Below are positions 12,322-23,189 of a stretch of DNA of 64,000 nt, in pieces (within the stretch, counting starts at the first letter, position 1; each line of letters opens with the position of its first letter). This stretch comes from Canna indica (Eukaryota > Streptophyta > Magnoliopsida > Zingiberales > Cannaceae). Position numbers and translations under genes: made by a program. Location: the NCBI GenBank assembly GCA_034359265.1, contig CP136890.1, positions 63,923,501 to 63,987,500 on the forward strand, written 5' to 3'. Under the pieces are notes generated by a model. The model was not told the DNA's origin. It was given only the letters and a program-made list of their open reading frames with translations, and made no database searches.

Positions 12322-13586
12322 TGTTGGCCAATGGTTTTCAACCTTGGTCTTAATAGCGGTTTTGGTGATAACAAACATGGAACTAATGATTTCGTGAAGA
12401 ATTATTCTCAGGTTCCATATCGGTTAGCGCACGACGTCCTCGATCGGAAATATCGGAGAAAGTGGAAAATCGGAAGGACGTTGGTCGACGCGCTCGGAAT
12501 CATTGCAGAAATATCTAGAAGTTCGATGAGTGCACCAAACACTTTGGAAGAGTCTAGAGAACATGTAAAACACCTAGAAAGCTCTCCAAGTTGACGCCGT
12601 TGAAAACCAAATCCCGAAAACGAAGAACGCGATAAGAAATTAGTAAAAAGGCTGATTTCCCAAGTTCGGTCATAGCGGCGGTCGATCGAATCGAGCCCAG
12701 AATGCAAAGAGTGCTCCAGTCACTCGGGCAATCGCTTGGCCGATCGACCGACGATCGACCAGGCTAGCGATTAGGCGTCACCAACGAGCAGAAAAATGCC
12801 CGTTGACGAGCCTTGGTGTTTGGGGGGTTATATCTATCCATCCCAAACTCTCTCCTAGGGAGTTGTTGATGCCCAAAAACCTCAAAGAGCTATTCTTTGC
12901 ATCTTTAAGGCTTTCTATTTCTCAAGTCCATAATCCCTAGCTCTTGATCCCTCATTCTCAAGTGCTTCTTCATTGAAGGGTTCTTCAAGGGTGCTAGGCT
13001 CAAGAAGAGGAGGTGTTCTTGTTGTGATAAGTCATATTTACTCTCTTCTTATGATAAAAGTGTTTTTACTTTGTTTTCAATTGATTTGCTTGAGCTTGTA
13101 AGAAGACCTAGTGGTTGGTCTTGTGATTGAGTGGCATCCTTGGTATAGAAGGTATAAAGCCACTTGTGTAAATTAGATTAGGAGTAGGTCTTAGGAATTG
13201 AGGTATAAAGCCACAGTAAGGTACTTAGTGTGAATGTAGATACTTCTGGGCGTGGAAGTGCCTTCGAAGTGAGTGCAGGGTCTTTTCGGTGAAAAATCAT
13301 CGATTGTAAACTACTCATAATTTAGTGGATTTGTGTGTGAAATCCTAAGCACGGTACTTAGGTAGTGGAGTAGGCATTGGGGACGAATCACTATAAATCA
13401 TTGTGTTAGCATTGATATATTATTTGTGTTTAATTGCCTTAATTACTTATTGATTCCGCATTTAATATTTGAATTTTGAATTGCCTAAGTTGTAATAAAT
13501 GATTAAAAATGATAAATCGGATTTAGGTAAAAGTTTAGTAAACACACTATTCACCCTCCCCTCTAGTGTAGGCCATTTCACCAACA
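12322..13586 (+). repeat. 5' LTR of copia copy i
   Basis: It begins TGTTGGCC and ends CCAACA, 1265 bp. Its first ~435 bases recur at 17938-18369. A stretch near 13140-13400 (GTGGAGTAGGCATTGGGG) is the reverse complement of a segment found in the LTRs at 27071, 32057, 43084 and 55270, so all belong to one LTR group. Confidence 0.88.
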
Positions 13587-13587
13587 A

Positions 13588-13605
13588 TTGATATCAGAGC
13601 GGATC
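13588..13605 (+). other. Primer-binding site (initiator Met tRNA type)
   Basis: TTGATATCAGAGCGG follows the LTR end by one base. It resembles the TGGTATCAGAGC primer site used by plant copia elements that prime on initiator methionine tRNA. Confidence 0.75.
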
Positions 13606-13653
13606 GTAGCTTGAGATTCCACCATCTCTCCTACACTTTGTTTCGATCCGAAA

Positions 13654-14942
13654 ATGACACTAGAGTCGGTTGTTTCCATACCTCTTAGGTTCGATGAATC
13701 GAACTTTGGTCTTTGGAAGTCTAAGATGTACACCTTCCTAAAGACTCAAGGTTTAGGTATTTTTAACATGGTAAAGATTCAATATATTGAACCTAAGGAA
13801 AATATGAATGCATGGATCCAAGAACAAATTGATATGTTTGAATTAAATGCTAAAGCTACAAATTGCATATTTTGTTCTTTGGAAAATAATATCTTTGAAA
13901 AGTTCATGCATTGTATTTCGGCTTTTGATATTTGGACAACTTTAAACATGCTATATGATTATGCCAAGAGTAAAGAGATTGGCACTTCTAGTGAAAGTAG
14001 TGACGACAATGGTCATTCATCTACCGCTAATCTTGATTTTGATGCCCATAGCTCTTCTAGTCAAAGGAGTAGCTCCAAGAGCTGCAAAAGGAAGGTAGTG
14101 TGTCATGCATGCAAGGAAAAGGGGCATGTGAAGAAAAATTACCCTTCCATGAAGAACAAGGCAAAGAAGAGGTCAATTGCTTCCACATCATCATCTCATT
14201 CAAGTAAAGTACTCTCTTGCCATGATTATGCAGTCATTTTAAAAGTTTGCCTCATGGATGCTAATAATGAGGTAAAATCTTCTACTTCTAGTCATGATAA
14301 AAATCTTGATAAATATGATAGTAGCTCTAATTCTTTAGGTATGACTTATATATGATAAGCTATTAGAAGAATCTAAGAAAATGTATGCCATGCTCATGAA
14401 ATCAAATAAGGAAAATAGAAAAATCAAGAAAGAAAACCTAAAGCTTGTTAGTCACTTGCATGAGTTGAAGAGTGAAAATGAGAAATTGAAATCTTGCTCT
14501 TTTGATTCATGCCATGATAATTTAGAAATTGAGCTTAGAGCCTTGAAACTTGAAAATGAGAATTTGAAATCAAATATGAAACTTGGAAGTAATGATTTGA
14601 AAAGTACTTTCAAACTTGAGAATGAGAATTTAAAAAATGAGAATTGCATATTGAAATCTCAAGTGTGTGCTTTGCATAAATCTATTGATACCTTGAAAAA
14701 TGAGGTTGTAGTTTTAAATAAAAGAGTAAATGAAATTAAGAATGTTTATTCTTCTAGGAAATTTGAAAGGAAAAGTGTTTCTTTCAAGAATGCTCATGCA
14801 AACCATAAATCTCACATCTCAAGAGTAAATGTTAGGCATTCCACATTTAAACCTCAAGTTAAGAAAAATGAAAACAAATAGTTTCGTGGTCATTGCTTTT
14901 GTTGTGGTGTTTATGGGCATGCTATATATGATTGCGGATTTA
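13654..14942 (+). pseudogene. Copia gag polyprotein, frameshifted
   Basis: Starts at ATG 13654, about 50 bases after the primer site, with MTLESVVSIPLRFDESNFGL. This is the N-terminal motif of UBN2/DUF4219-type gag, followed by KSKMYTFLKTQGLG. A zinc knuckle lies near residues 147-160 as CHACKEKGHVKKNY, where the last cysteine is tyrosine. The frame ends at 14355 and resumes at 14381 as a lysine/glutamate-rich coiled coil with repeated KLENENLK units, stopping at 14881. After that stop the same frame reads a second knuckle, CFCCGVYGHAIYDC. Gag would build the particle and bind element RNA. The knuckle change, frameshift and stop show decay. Confidence 0.85.
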
Positions 14943-14949
14943 AGATGAA

Positions 14950-17937
14950 AAAAGTAGTGTTAAGATACTTTGGGTAGCCTCTAACCCCTAAGGACCCAAA
15001 GTCATTTGGGTACCAAAGGTCTCATGCTCTTTTGTAGCGGGAACTACCACACAAGGATGAATGATAAATGAAATATTGAAGTTGACCTTGGATTCAAATG
15101 AAAAATCTTCATGAGTTTGAACTTCAAGTCATCTTGATTCCTTAGTAAGGTTGGCATCAAAAGCACTTTGGTATCATTCCTATCACTCTAATTTTTATAT
15201 TAAAGTTGGAATTTTGATACATGAATGACTTTGGTTGATTTCTCTGCTCTTGATATATTTCTTGAAAAATGATTTTTTATTTTATTTCCCGATCTCTACG
15301 GAGACCTATGTAGCCTATAAATGGCTAATTCGACCTTGCGGTTCTAAATCGTAGGCTAATTGCGGCTTTTCGGTTTTCAACCAATATGAAGGGTTGGAAA
15401 TCAAGTTTTCATCTTCATTACACTTGTGATATCTTAAAATTTGTTTTTCATATGACTTGATTTCATTTAAAATAGATTTCGAATTATTTAGCAAAGTTGG
15501 ATTACGAATGAAAACTTTGATGCTTACTTTGCTATCTAGAGTAATTAACTTGCTTGAAATAATTATGTAATTATGTCACCAATGATTTCCTCATGCAAGT
15601 TAAATCTAAGGTTAAATGGAAGGCTAATTAGAATGAAAAAGATTAGTTTTACTAAATTTCAAGTATGAGGTAAATTTCATTGAATGAAACTTGCTTTAGG
15701 TGAATATCTAGAGACAATCTTTTTTAAGTCCAAACTAGTTAAACATGTTTAGAGATCCTATTTTTCAAATATTTCATATTTTAAGATCTCTTTGATTCAT
15801 TTTGATATCATGTTAACTCTTTTAAAATGAATCTTTACTATCTAGCATAGGTTGAGATTTTTAAATAAAACTTTGCATTGAACATTTGCTATTTAGTAAG
15901 TTAGCTTGCTAGTTGGTATATGATTTTATTATGATACTAATGAAGTCTACTTGCAAGTTGAGAAAGTGGTAAATTTGGAAGACTAAAGAAAATTGGGAAA
16001 GAAAATGAAAATTGTGAAATTTCTCAAGAAATGAAGTATGAGTTTCATCTTGGCAAAATTCTTGCATAATACCTCAATTTTCTTGATTAAATGATTTCTC
16101 TATGCTCATTAATGATCTTGCATGATAATTGATTGAAATTTCATGCGTAGATAAAATTTTGATACTTAAACAATTTCATGATATCTTGGTTGAATGAAAT
16201 GTGCTCTAGGAAGAATTTCATCTTAGAAACTTCATTTTAAGTTGAAACTTGATGAACATGTTTGAGTTCACTAATGATTTACTTCCATGTGATTAAAATA
16301 GAAAAATCATGTGAAAATAGATAAATTAATAACAAGTTCACTTTAGGAGACCTTAAGTTGAATATAGTTGACCTAAGTCAACAAATTGACTTAGAAACTT
16401 CATCTTAATGCCCAAACTTCACAAACATGTTAAGATTTACTCATGTTAGGAGTCCATGTGTTTAAATTTGAAAAACCATGAGTAAAGGTTAAAACTTGAT
16501 ACTTAGCAATTTCATGTTAACATGCTTATTTTTGAATGAAATCATGCTAAGGTAAAATTTTGACCAAATGATATTATTTTCACTTCAAACTTAATACACA
16601 TGCTTTAGATGACCATATCTTGGTATCTAGAAAGTTTGAATGAAATCTGGAAACATTTTTTAAAATTCTAATTATTTACGGAAATGCCACTAGAACTTAG
16701 TAAATTTTAGAAAAAATGCAGAAAAATAATTTTTTGTTAATTCTTGAATCTTCATCTTCCTTTGAAAATCTAGTTTATGACATAAAAATTTAAAAAATAT
16801 TGAGTATAAATATGATTTGTTATGGATTTTTGAAATTGAATTTCGACACTTTAAAGTATCAGTCTTTCCAAGTGCTAATTTCTCGATACTTTGGATTTTC
16901 ATCGAAATCTTCGAATGAGACTTCAAGTATGATGTTAGATTCATGTTTTTGGTATCGTTCTCAGTTTGACTCGTGAAAAAATCATTTCTAAAATAGTTTT
17001 TAATATGTTGACCGATACATAGTTGAGCTTGATACATGAATACTAGACTTAGAATTCTTTGATATCATGTATTGATTTGTCTCATAATAGATATGTTGTT
17101 TCCATCCCTTGGATTTGGGGGTGGCAATTTTATCCGCATCCGCTAACTAAAAACCGCAATCGCATCGTATCCGATCCATATCCGCAAGTAAAAATGGATA
17201 TGGATACGGATACAGATTTAGAAAACTTATATCCGCGCGGATATGGTACGGATATGGATATAGCTGTGGATCCGCACCGTATTCGTACCATATTCGTACC
17301 GTATCCGCACCGTCTATCCGCGTCTCTGAATTACTATTTTGCCCATATAAGTTATTAATATATATAAGAGCTCTATGGTAATTTCATGTCAAGATGAATT
17401 TTGAAGTATATTATATATTTATTTTGGATCAATGAATTGGTAATTTATTGATTTTTTTAATTAAATATATAATTTTAATATTTTTTCCTTAAATACGGTG
17501 CGGATGTCCGTATTTGAAGCGGTGCGGATATGGATATCCATATTCATATCCGTAGCGGATACGGTGCGGATACAGATGGACGGATATGGGGTGCGGTGCG
17601 GATACAGATAATTCAGTATCCGCACCGTATCCGATCCGTTGCCAGCCCTACTTGGATTAGTTGACTTCATTTTCATGAAAAATAGTTTTAGAGTCTCAAC
17701 TTTGACCAAATTTGACTTTTCTCGTCCTTTTTGAGTGATGTCAAAAGGGGAAGAAAAATATAGGTAAAAAGGGAATAAAATATAAGAAAAACATGCGTAT
17801 AGATAGGGCGAGTTCCATTATGTAGATATGCATATTGATAGGGAGAGAAATCCCATGATTGATATCCTTTATGCTTAATTGAATATATTTTCTTAAGGAT
17901 GTTTGTCATCGTAAAAACGGGGAAGATTGTTGGCCTA
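14950..17937. other. Long non-coding interior of copia copy i
   Basis: AT-rich, with recurring words such as TTTCATCTTGG, AAACTTCATCTTAA and CATGTTAAGATT. I find no DTG protease, integrase, YVDD reverse transcriptase or RNase H motifs. The same kind of sequence, reversed, fills 39960-41860. Just before the 3' LTR the sequence TAAAAACGGGGAAGAT could be the polypurine tract. A MITE occupies 17116-17650. Confidence 0.6.
17116..17650. mobile_element. hAT-like MITE with exact 8-bp target duplication
   Basis: This is a 535-bp insert. The ends are TGGGGGTGGCAA and, inward from the right, TAGGGCTGGCAACGG. It is flanked by CTTGGATT at 17108-17115 and 17651-17658. Both arms are full of GGATATGGATACGG/CCGCACCGTATCC words in opposite orientations, so the two halves are partly inverted. 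Open frames through it translate to Asp/Tyr/Pro-rich repeats and are not genes. Confidence 0.88.
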
Positions 17938-18369
17938 AGATTTTCAACCTTGGTCTTAATCTCGGTTTTGATGATAACAAACATGGAACTAATGATTTCA
18001 TAGAGAATTATTCTCATGTTCCATATTGGTTAGCGCACAACGTCCTCGATCGGAAATATCAGAGAAAGTGGAAAATCAGAAGGACGTTGGTCGACGTGCT
18101 TGGAATCGTCGTGAAATTAAATCTCTAGAAGTTCGACGGGTGGACCAAAGATGCTTTGAAAGAGTCTAGAGAACATGTAAAACACCTGGAAAGCTCTCCA
18201 AGTTGACGTCGTCGAAAACCAAATCCCGAAAATGAAGAACGCGATAAGAAATCAACAAAAAGGCTGATTTCCTAGGTTCAGTCTCAGGGGCGATCGATCA
18301 AACTGAGCTCGGAATGCATAGACTGCTCCGATCGCTCAGGCGGTCGCTTGGCCAGTCGACCGACAATCA
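17938..18369 (+). repeat. Truncated 3' LTR of copia copy i
   Basis: It starts TGTTGGCCTAAGATTTTCAA and follows the 5' LTR closely (the shared core includes ATGATAACAAACATGGAACT) up to GGTCGCTTGGCCAGTCGACC. The remaining ~830 bases of the LTR are absent. The divergence between the copies suggests an old insertion. Confidence 0.85.
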
Positions 18370-18399
18370 TTAATTTTATTAAATTAATATAACAAAATA

Positions 18400-19891
18400 A
18401 AAAATTAATATTGTATTCTCAATAAATCAACATACTTCATCATAGCAAGATGAATCATTGCCTCGGGACAAATCAATTATGGCATTAGTCGTCTTTTTTC
18501 TTTTCTTCACCTTTTTTTCTTCTCTTCTTGTGCTGGATTGGATTAATGTAAGGGTGTACAATAACTTTCCTTTTGTCTAAGCACGCTCCTGTATTCTTTT
18601 AACCATAGATGTAATTCTCGGATAGTCTTCAAATATGTGACTTTCTTGCATACCAACATTGTGACCAACATGTGGAATGCCTTCATGGATGATTTCTTCG
18701 GCGCAAGGATTATGTCGCTCATCGAAGGAATCATTCCTATGGAAGGGATCATGCTCATAATCTTTTTCCAACTCTTCTTGCGCATCCATAGATGCAATTC
18801 CCTTATCATCATCAGCAGGATTAGTATATTCAGACATGTGACTTTCTTGCATACCTACATTATGGCCAGCAAGTGGAATATCTTCAGGGATGATTTCTTC
18901 GGTGCAGGGAATATGTTGATCATCGAAGGGATCCAACTCTTTACGCGCATCCATAGATGCAATTCCCTTATCATCATCGGCATGATTAGTATCTTCAGAC
19001 ATGTGACTTTCTTGCATACCAACATGTGGAATATCTTTAAAGATGATTTCTTCGGCGCAGGGATTATGCCAATCATCGAAGGGATCATGCCCATGATCTT
19101 TTTCCAACTCTTCACGCGCATCAAGGAGGCTTCTCAAACGATCTATTTCTTCCTTTAATTTTATATTTTCGTCCGCAAGTGTGTCAACTTTTCGGACTAA
19201 TGCATCCATTCTCCGTTTAACTCAAGTTTTGTTTGCTCAAGTTCAGCCCTTATATTCTCATATTTTTCATACCATATTTCAATTTCTGTCTCAAAGTTTT
19301 TCAAAGTGATCCTTTGTCGTTGAAAGAATATTATAACTACGTATAACAATAATATAAAATTTCAATCAAATGATTTACCTAACCTACCTCTTGTTCATTG
19401 GTTTGATCAACTTGTGCAGTAGATATTGCATTCTCCAACCAATGCAACTCATGTGAAGTTGCACTTAATGATTCCACTACCTACATTTTTGAACAATAGA
19501 TAATTCAATCCCACTAAGGGTACTTATGACATTAGCTAATTTATATATATTTGATTTACTTCATCTTCCTTCAATTGCAACACATCATTAATATGTGACT
19601 TTCGTTGCTTGAAATACATCCAATGCCAATGAAACAACCTAGGTGTGTTGGACAATGGATTGCAGGCATCTCTATTCAATGGTGGAATGTGTTCAAAATA
19701 CCATGCTTGTTTGGCAATATATGATAATTAATAGAATCAAATAATAATACTTACGTAGATATGCATATTACAACATACTTACATTCAAAACAATTGAGCA
19801 CTCTCCGATTACAACTTCGCGGGATTTCCTTGCTATTAGGTTTTGTGCCGACTTGATATGCTTCACCAAGAATGAATGAACGGAAGTGGCC
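18400..19891 (-). pseudogene. PMD/Ulp1-type gene, middle part with coiled coil and three repeats
   Basis: Next to the solo LTR (19891) the minus frame reads SVHSFLVKHIKSAQNL, then AWYFEHIPPLNRDACNPL and TPRLFHWHW, a pattern of plant-mobile-domain/DUF1985-like proteins. ESLSATSHELHWLENA and a coiled coil follow (EIEIWYEKYENIRAELEQTK, then LADENIKLKEEIDRLRSLL after a frame change). Between 18577 and 19130 come three copies of a 55-60-residue unit: DAREELEK..., HNPCAEEII..., VGMQESHMSE..., DDDKGIASM. A one-base shift near 18580 leads to a lysine-rich tail (HKKRKKGEEKKK). At least two frameshifts make it a pseudogene. The expected Ulp1 end is at 8360-9170. Whether the gene is of host or transposon origin is unclear. 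Confidence 0.6.
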
Positions 19892-22188
19892 TGTCACGCC
19901 CCAACTCAGGGTTCGCGTGACCGGCTAGGGTACATGTCGGTACCCCGAAGCATACCATATGCATTGACCATCAACTCATAAAGCACAACCAGACTGACAT
20001 GGAAATCATAAACGCAAAAGCAACAGTACCAAACTTTATTAGTTGTTTGAAAATAGTTTAACCAAACCAAGTTCGAAAACATCAGAAGTTTTTAAACAAA
20101 CATCTAAAGGTTTTCAAAGAAGACATCTCGATGTTTTACAGAACCAACTCAGTGCATACACACGACTCTACTCAAACACGACTACGACTATAGAGCTGCC
20201 AGCTACGAGATCTGCGCCCACGTCTGCCCTCCAATCGCACCATGTCACCAAGCCATACCTCACTGGTCAGGCTCTGCAAAACAACAATAAATAAACAGTG
20301 AGTTCTTGAGGAACTCAATGAGCAGTTCTTCCGAACCTCACTTAAATCCTCGGCAAGATAACATATGCAAAGATATGACACAGATAAGGAATTATAAATT
20401 GATCACACCATAGTAGTTAGCCAGTTTGCCAAGTCATAAGGATAAGTAAATCGGTCTCTTCGGCCCTTAACAATTCCACTATAACTCGGCCACCAAAACT
20501 AGCCTATAAGGGCATTTCATACTAGACATTCATGTCATGGATTCATCGACTAGGATGGTCACTAGCCTCAGAAATCCTCCTAGTTAGGGATAGCTAGTCC
20601 CACCCAATTCGGGTCTACCATCAGCGTGACCCACTAACGAATCTTAAGACCCTCCGTCACTCGGGTCTAACACCTAGCGGGCCCGCTGGTGCAATCTCAA
20701 GACCCTATAAACCGCTGAGGCATGTGGTAGCCATTCGGCTAATGACACTCCTCAGTAGACCATCTCAACCACAACCGAAACCAAGTTGTGCAAATTTCCC
20801 TGTGTTTTGCATTTCGGGCATTGCCCATATCCGACCCTCCCCTCAGGTCGCACTATTAGGGTATTGATGTCCGCTAACTACCCCTAAGTGTAGAACCTAG
20901 TGAGTGTACTTTGTCTCTCAGTTAATTATCACAACTAGGTACCGAAATCTTTCTTTCTAAATTTATTAGAACATACCAAGCATAGATGAGTACGTGGACT
21001 ACCATTATCAACAACACTTGCCAAAAATAACTATCAGCAATAGTTATCATGTGAATGCCGAATTAAGGAGGTTAAATTCCAAAAATAGATAAGGAACATG
21101 CAGTGTACATAGTAATGATTGAGCATAATATCTGAAAATTAATGAAACATTTCCTTTGATTTATATGCCATACCAATCCTATCCATGTATGCACTAATAA
21201 GAATATTTCCTTAAACATGATAATCTAGATCTATAACTACTAATAATTTCTAAGATGAGCGAGCAATCTCATAATATAATTACAATCTAACATCAAGCAT
21301 GTAAGTATGAATCAAGACCACCCAACATGAAACCTAGCACAGATAATTCGATCAAACTTGTAATTCCACCCTTACCCTTGCTCGGCCGACTTGAGCAGGG
21401 TAACATCTAGCTCGGCCGAGCCTTTTAGGGAGGATGAGCATATTCTCGACAACAAATCCTAAGCATCAATCTAAAGATCTAACATTTAACGGAAAGAAGG
21501 CGATCCATGAGTTAAAAGACGTTCGAGGAAATTGGAAAAAAATTCGGCATGATCTTTCACTTTTTTCCTCTATTCGGCCAACCCATAAAACACGAAAAAT
21601 ACGATCTAAAACACGAGATCATAAATATACTAATCATCTAGAGTCCAAACACGAGAAAACCATATCGATTGACAAGAAAACTCGCGTAAAAACTCGATTT
21701 CAAAGCTTACTACATTCGGCCACCCACCTCCCCTCACAAACAAACCAACCACTCACCTCGATCGGATCAAAAGGTAGGCTCGATGAAGATGAATTTCGAT
21801 TTCCTTGAGCATCGACGCGAACTCGGCGCCGATCACGATCCCCCTCCCCTTCACCTTGGGATGCGTGCGGCTCTCCCCTTTGAGCCGCACGGTGGCTTGG
21901 GTGAGGGGTTTTATTCTCCTTCATCATTTGACTAGAATACCCCCCTACTAACTTAAACCCCCTCATTCGACTCTATCCAACCCGGATCAAGTCCTAACTC
22001 GATCCGCGAACCCGATCTCAACCCAACTTGAGTCAACCAATACACTCATCCCCCAATTGCCAACAATAGGTTATAATTTAAATTAATTATACCTGCTATC
22101 CGTGGCGATCTTGCGACTCGACCCGACTAGTTTCCGACTCGATGGGCTGCACCATGAAATTTTTATATTAGGAAACACGGGTATTTCC
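19892..22188 (+). mobile_element. Solo LTR of the TGTCACGCCCC family (copy A)
   Basis: It begins TGTCACGCCCCAACTCAGGG and is flanked by the 5-bp duplication TGGCC (19887-19891 and 22189-22193). The right terminus reads GGGTATTTCC where copy B has GGGTCTTACA, so the terminal bases have changed. Length is 2297 bp and it contains no credible protein. Removing the insert and one TGGCC joins ...QYNWA to TSVHSF... in one frame of the disrupted PMD-type gene, which independently fixes both borders. It shares internal words with copies B and C (a block around GGGTCTAACACCTAGC with B). Confidence 0.88.
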
Positions 22189-22193
22189 TGGCC

Positions 22194-22820
22194 CAGTTGT
22201 ATTGATTTAATCCTTCAAAATCATGTATGTACTTCACAAGACCATCGCCAAGGGTTTTGTTCTTCTGAGGGAAAATATTGTACAAAACAAGTATAATATC
22301 ATCATTTGAACAAAGGCATGTGTCTCATTCTCGACTTATTGGAGTTTGCAAATCCTTTTCTCTAATGTACTCTTTGATATTGTTCACCATTAAAATATTA
22401 AAGTTAGAATTCACTTTTACCTCCTAGTTCAAACACAATCAACATTCCAAATAACTTCAAGCCTAGTATAAGTGCCACATCATTCATAGTAAATGATACT
22501 TCTTTATCTTTAATCCTAAAAGCACTATGTTGGTCAATCCAATTTTCGACTAAGTATTCCATCAATCCTGTGTCCATCGTCATTGGTGTACCACTAACAT
22601 ACATCACAAATGGTGTTTTATCCAATAGAGACTTGTGTCCAACGGACAACACAATCTTTCTTTGCAAAATTGAACTCACTGAAGTCAACGTGCAACATGA
22701 TACAAATTTCTTCGTCATTATGTTAATAGTGGATTGTAGTGAAAAATATAGGAAATTGCTAATCTGGTAAACCAAAAGGCAATTGTTTGATCGGACGTTT
22801 GTTTTGTGCGCCCGAATCAA
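22194..22820 (-). pseudogene. PMD/DUF1985-like gene, N-terminal part
   Basis: The minus-strand frame 22404-22820 contains GLMEYLVENWIDQHSAFRIK, then SFTMNDVALILGLKLFGM, matching the N-terminal part of plant-mobile-domain/DUF1985-type proteins found in transposon-borne and domesticated genes. A second piece at 22194-22300 reads YNIFPQKNKTLGDGLVKYIH and DFEGLNQYNW, ending exactly at the solo-LTR duplication. The gap between may be an intron. The annotated ATG at 22820 may not be the true start, because a later ATG begins MTKKFVSCCTLTSVSS, which looks more like the family N-terminus. It is interrupted by copy A. Confidence 0.6.
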
Positions 22821-23189
22821 ACCTTCTTAACTGTCTTGACTGCTTTTCTACCAAATCTAAATGACAATAGGGCGCGAAACCTCACCTTAGAGAGCAAGCT
22901 CGGTGGATAAGGGCTAACGACACTTGGACTAATTGATGGACAGGATCACGGCAGTAAACATTAAAGAAGAGAGAATGCTGGTTTTTTGTTGAAATTCCTA
23001 GCGTAAGAAACTAGGAAATCGGGATAGCGGAAAGGGGAGATTGGCATATCAGAGAGGGGGAAATTGCTTGAAATAAAGGGGGAAGTCGAGTTAGCAAATA
23101 AGGAGGAGGGATTCACCGAAAATAAAGGGGGAAATTTAATGAGTCATTACAATAAGTATAACAATAACCAACAAATGTAACTGGATGAC
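22821..23189. other. Putative leader of the PMD/Ulp1-type gene; no gene seen
   Basis: On the plus strand this is purine-rich (AAAGGGGGAAGTCGAG, AAATAAAGGGGGAAATTT), so on the minus strand it is a CT-rich stretch upstream of the PMD-like start. No reading frame is supported. Confidence 0.35.

Larger units (their letters stand above)
12322..18369 (+). mobile_element. Copia-type LTR element, gag only (copy i)
   Basis: A 5' LTR (12322-13586), a primer-binding site and a gag relic are followed by about 3 kb with no recognisable protease, integrase or reverse transcriptase, then the first ~430 bases of a 3' LTR. The last part of the 3' LTR is missing, and the sequence passes at about 18369 into the PMD/Ulp1 gene relic. 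A hAT MITE sits inside at 17116-17650. A related copy in the opposite direction (39960-44324) shows the same arrangement, so lack of pol may be a feature of the family. Confidence 0.8.

Noticed and set aside
14452..14649. Phe/Ser-rich minus frame
   Set aside because: Antisense shadow of the lysine/glutamate coiled coil in gag.
17059..17709. Frames rich in Asp, Tyr and Pro (PYPHR, DMDTDTD)
   Set aside because: Translations of the repeat words of the hAT-like MITE.
18637..19158. 173-codon plus-strand frame
   Set aside because: Antisense of the repeat-containing PMD/Ulp1 gene part; the minus frame has the family motifs and coiled coil.
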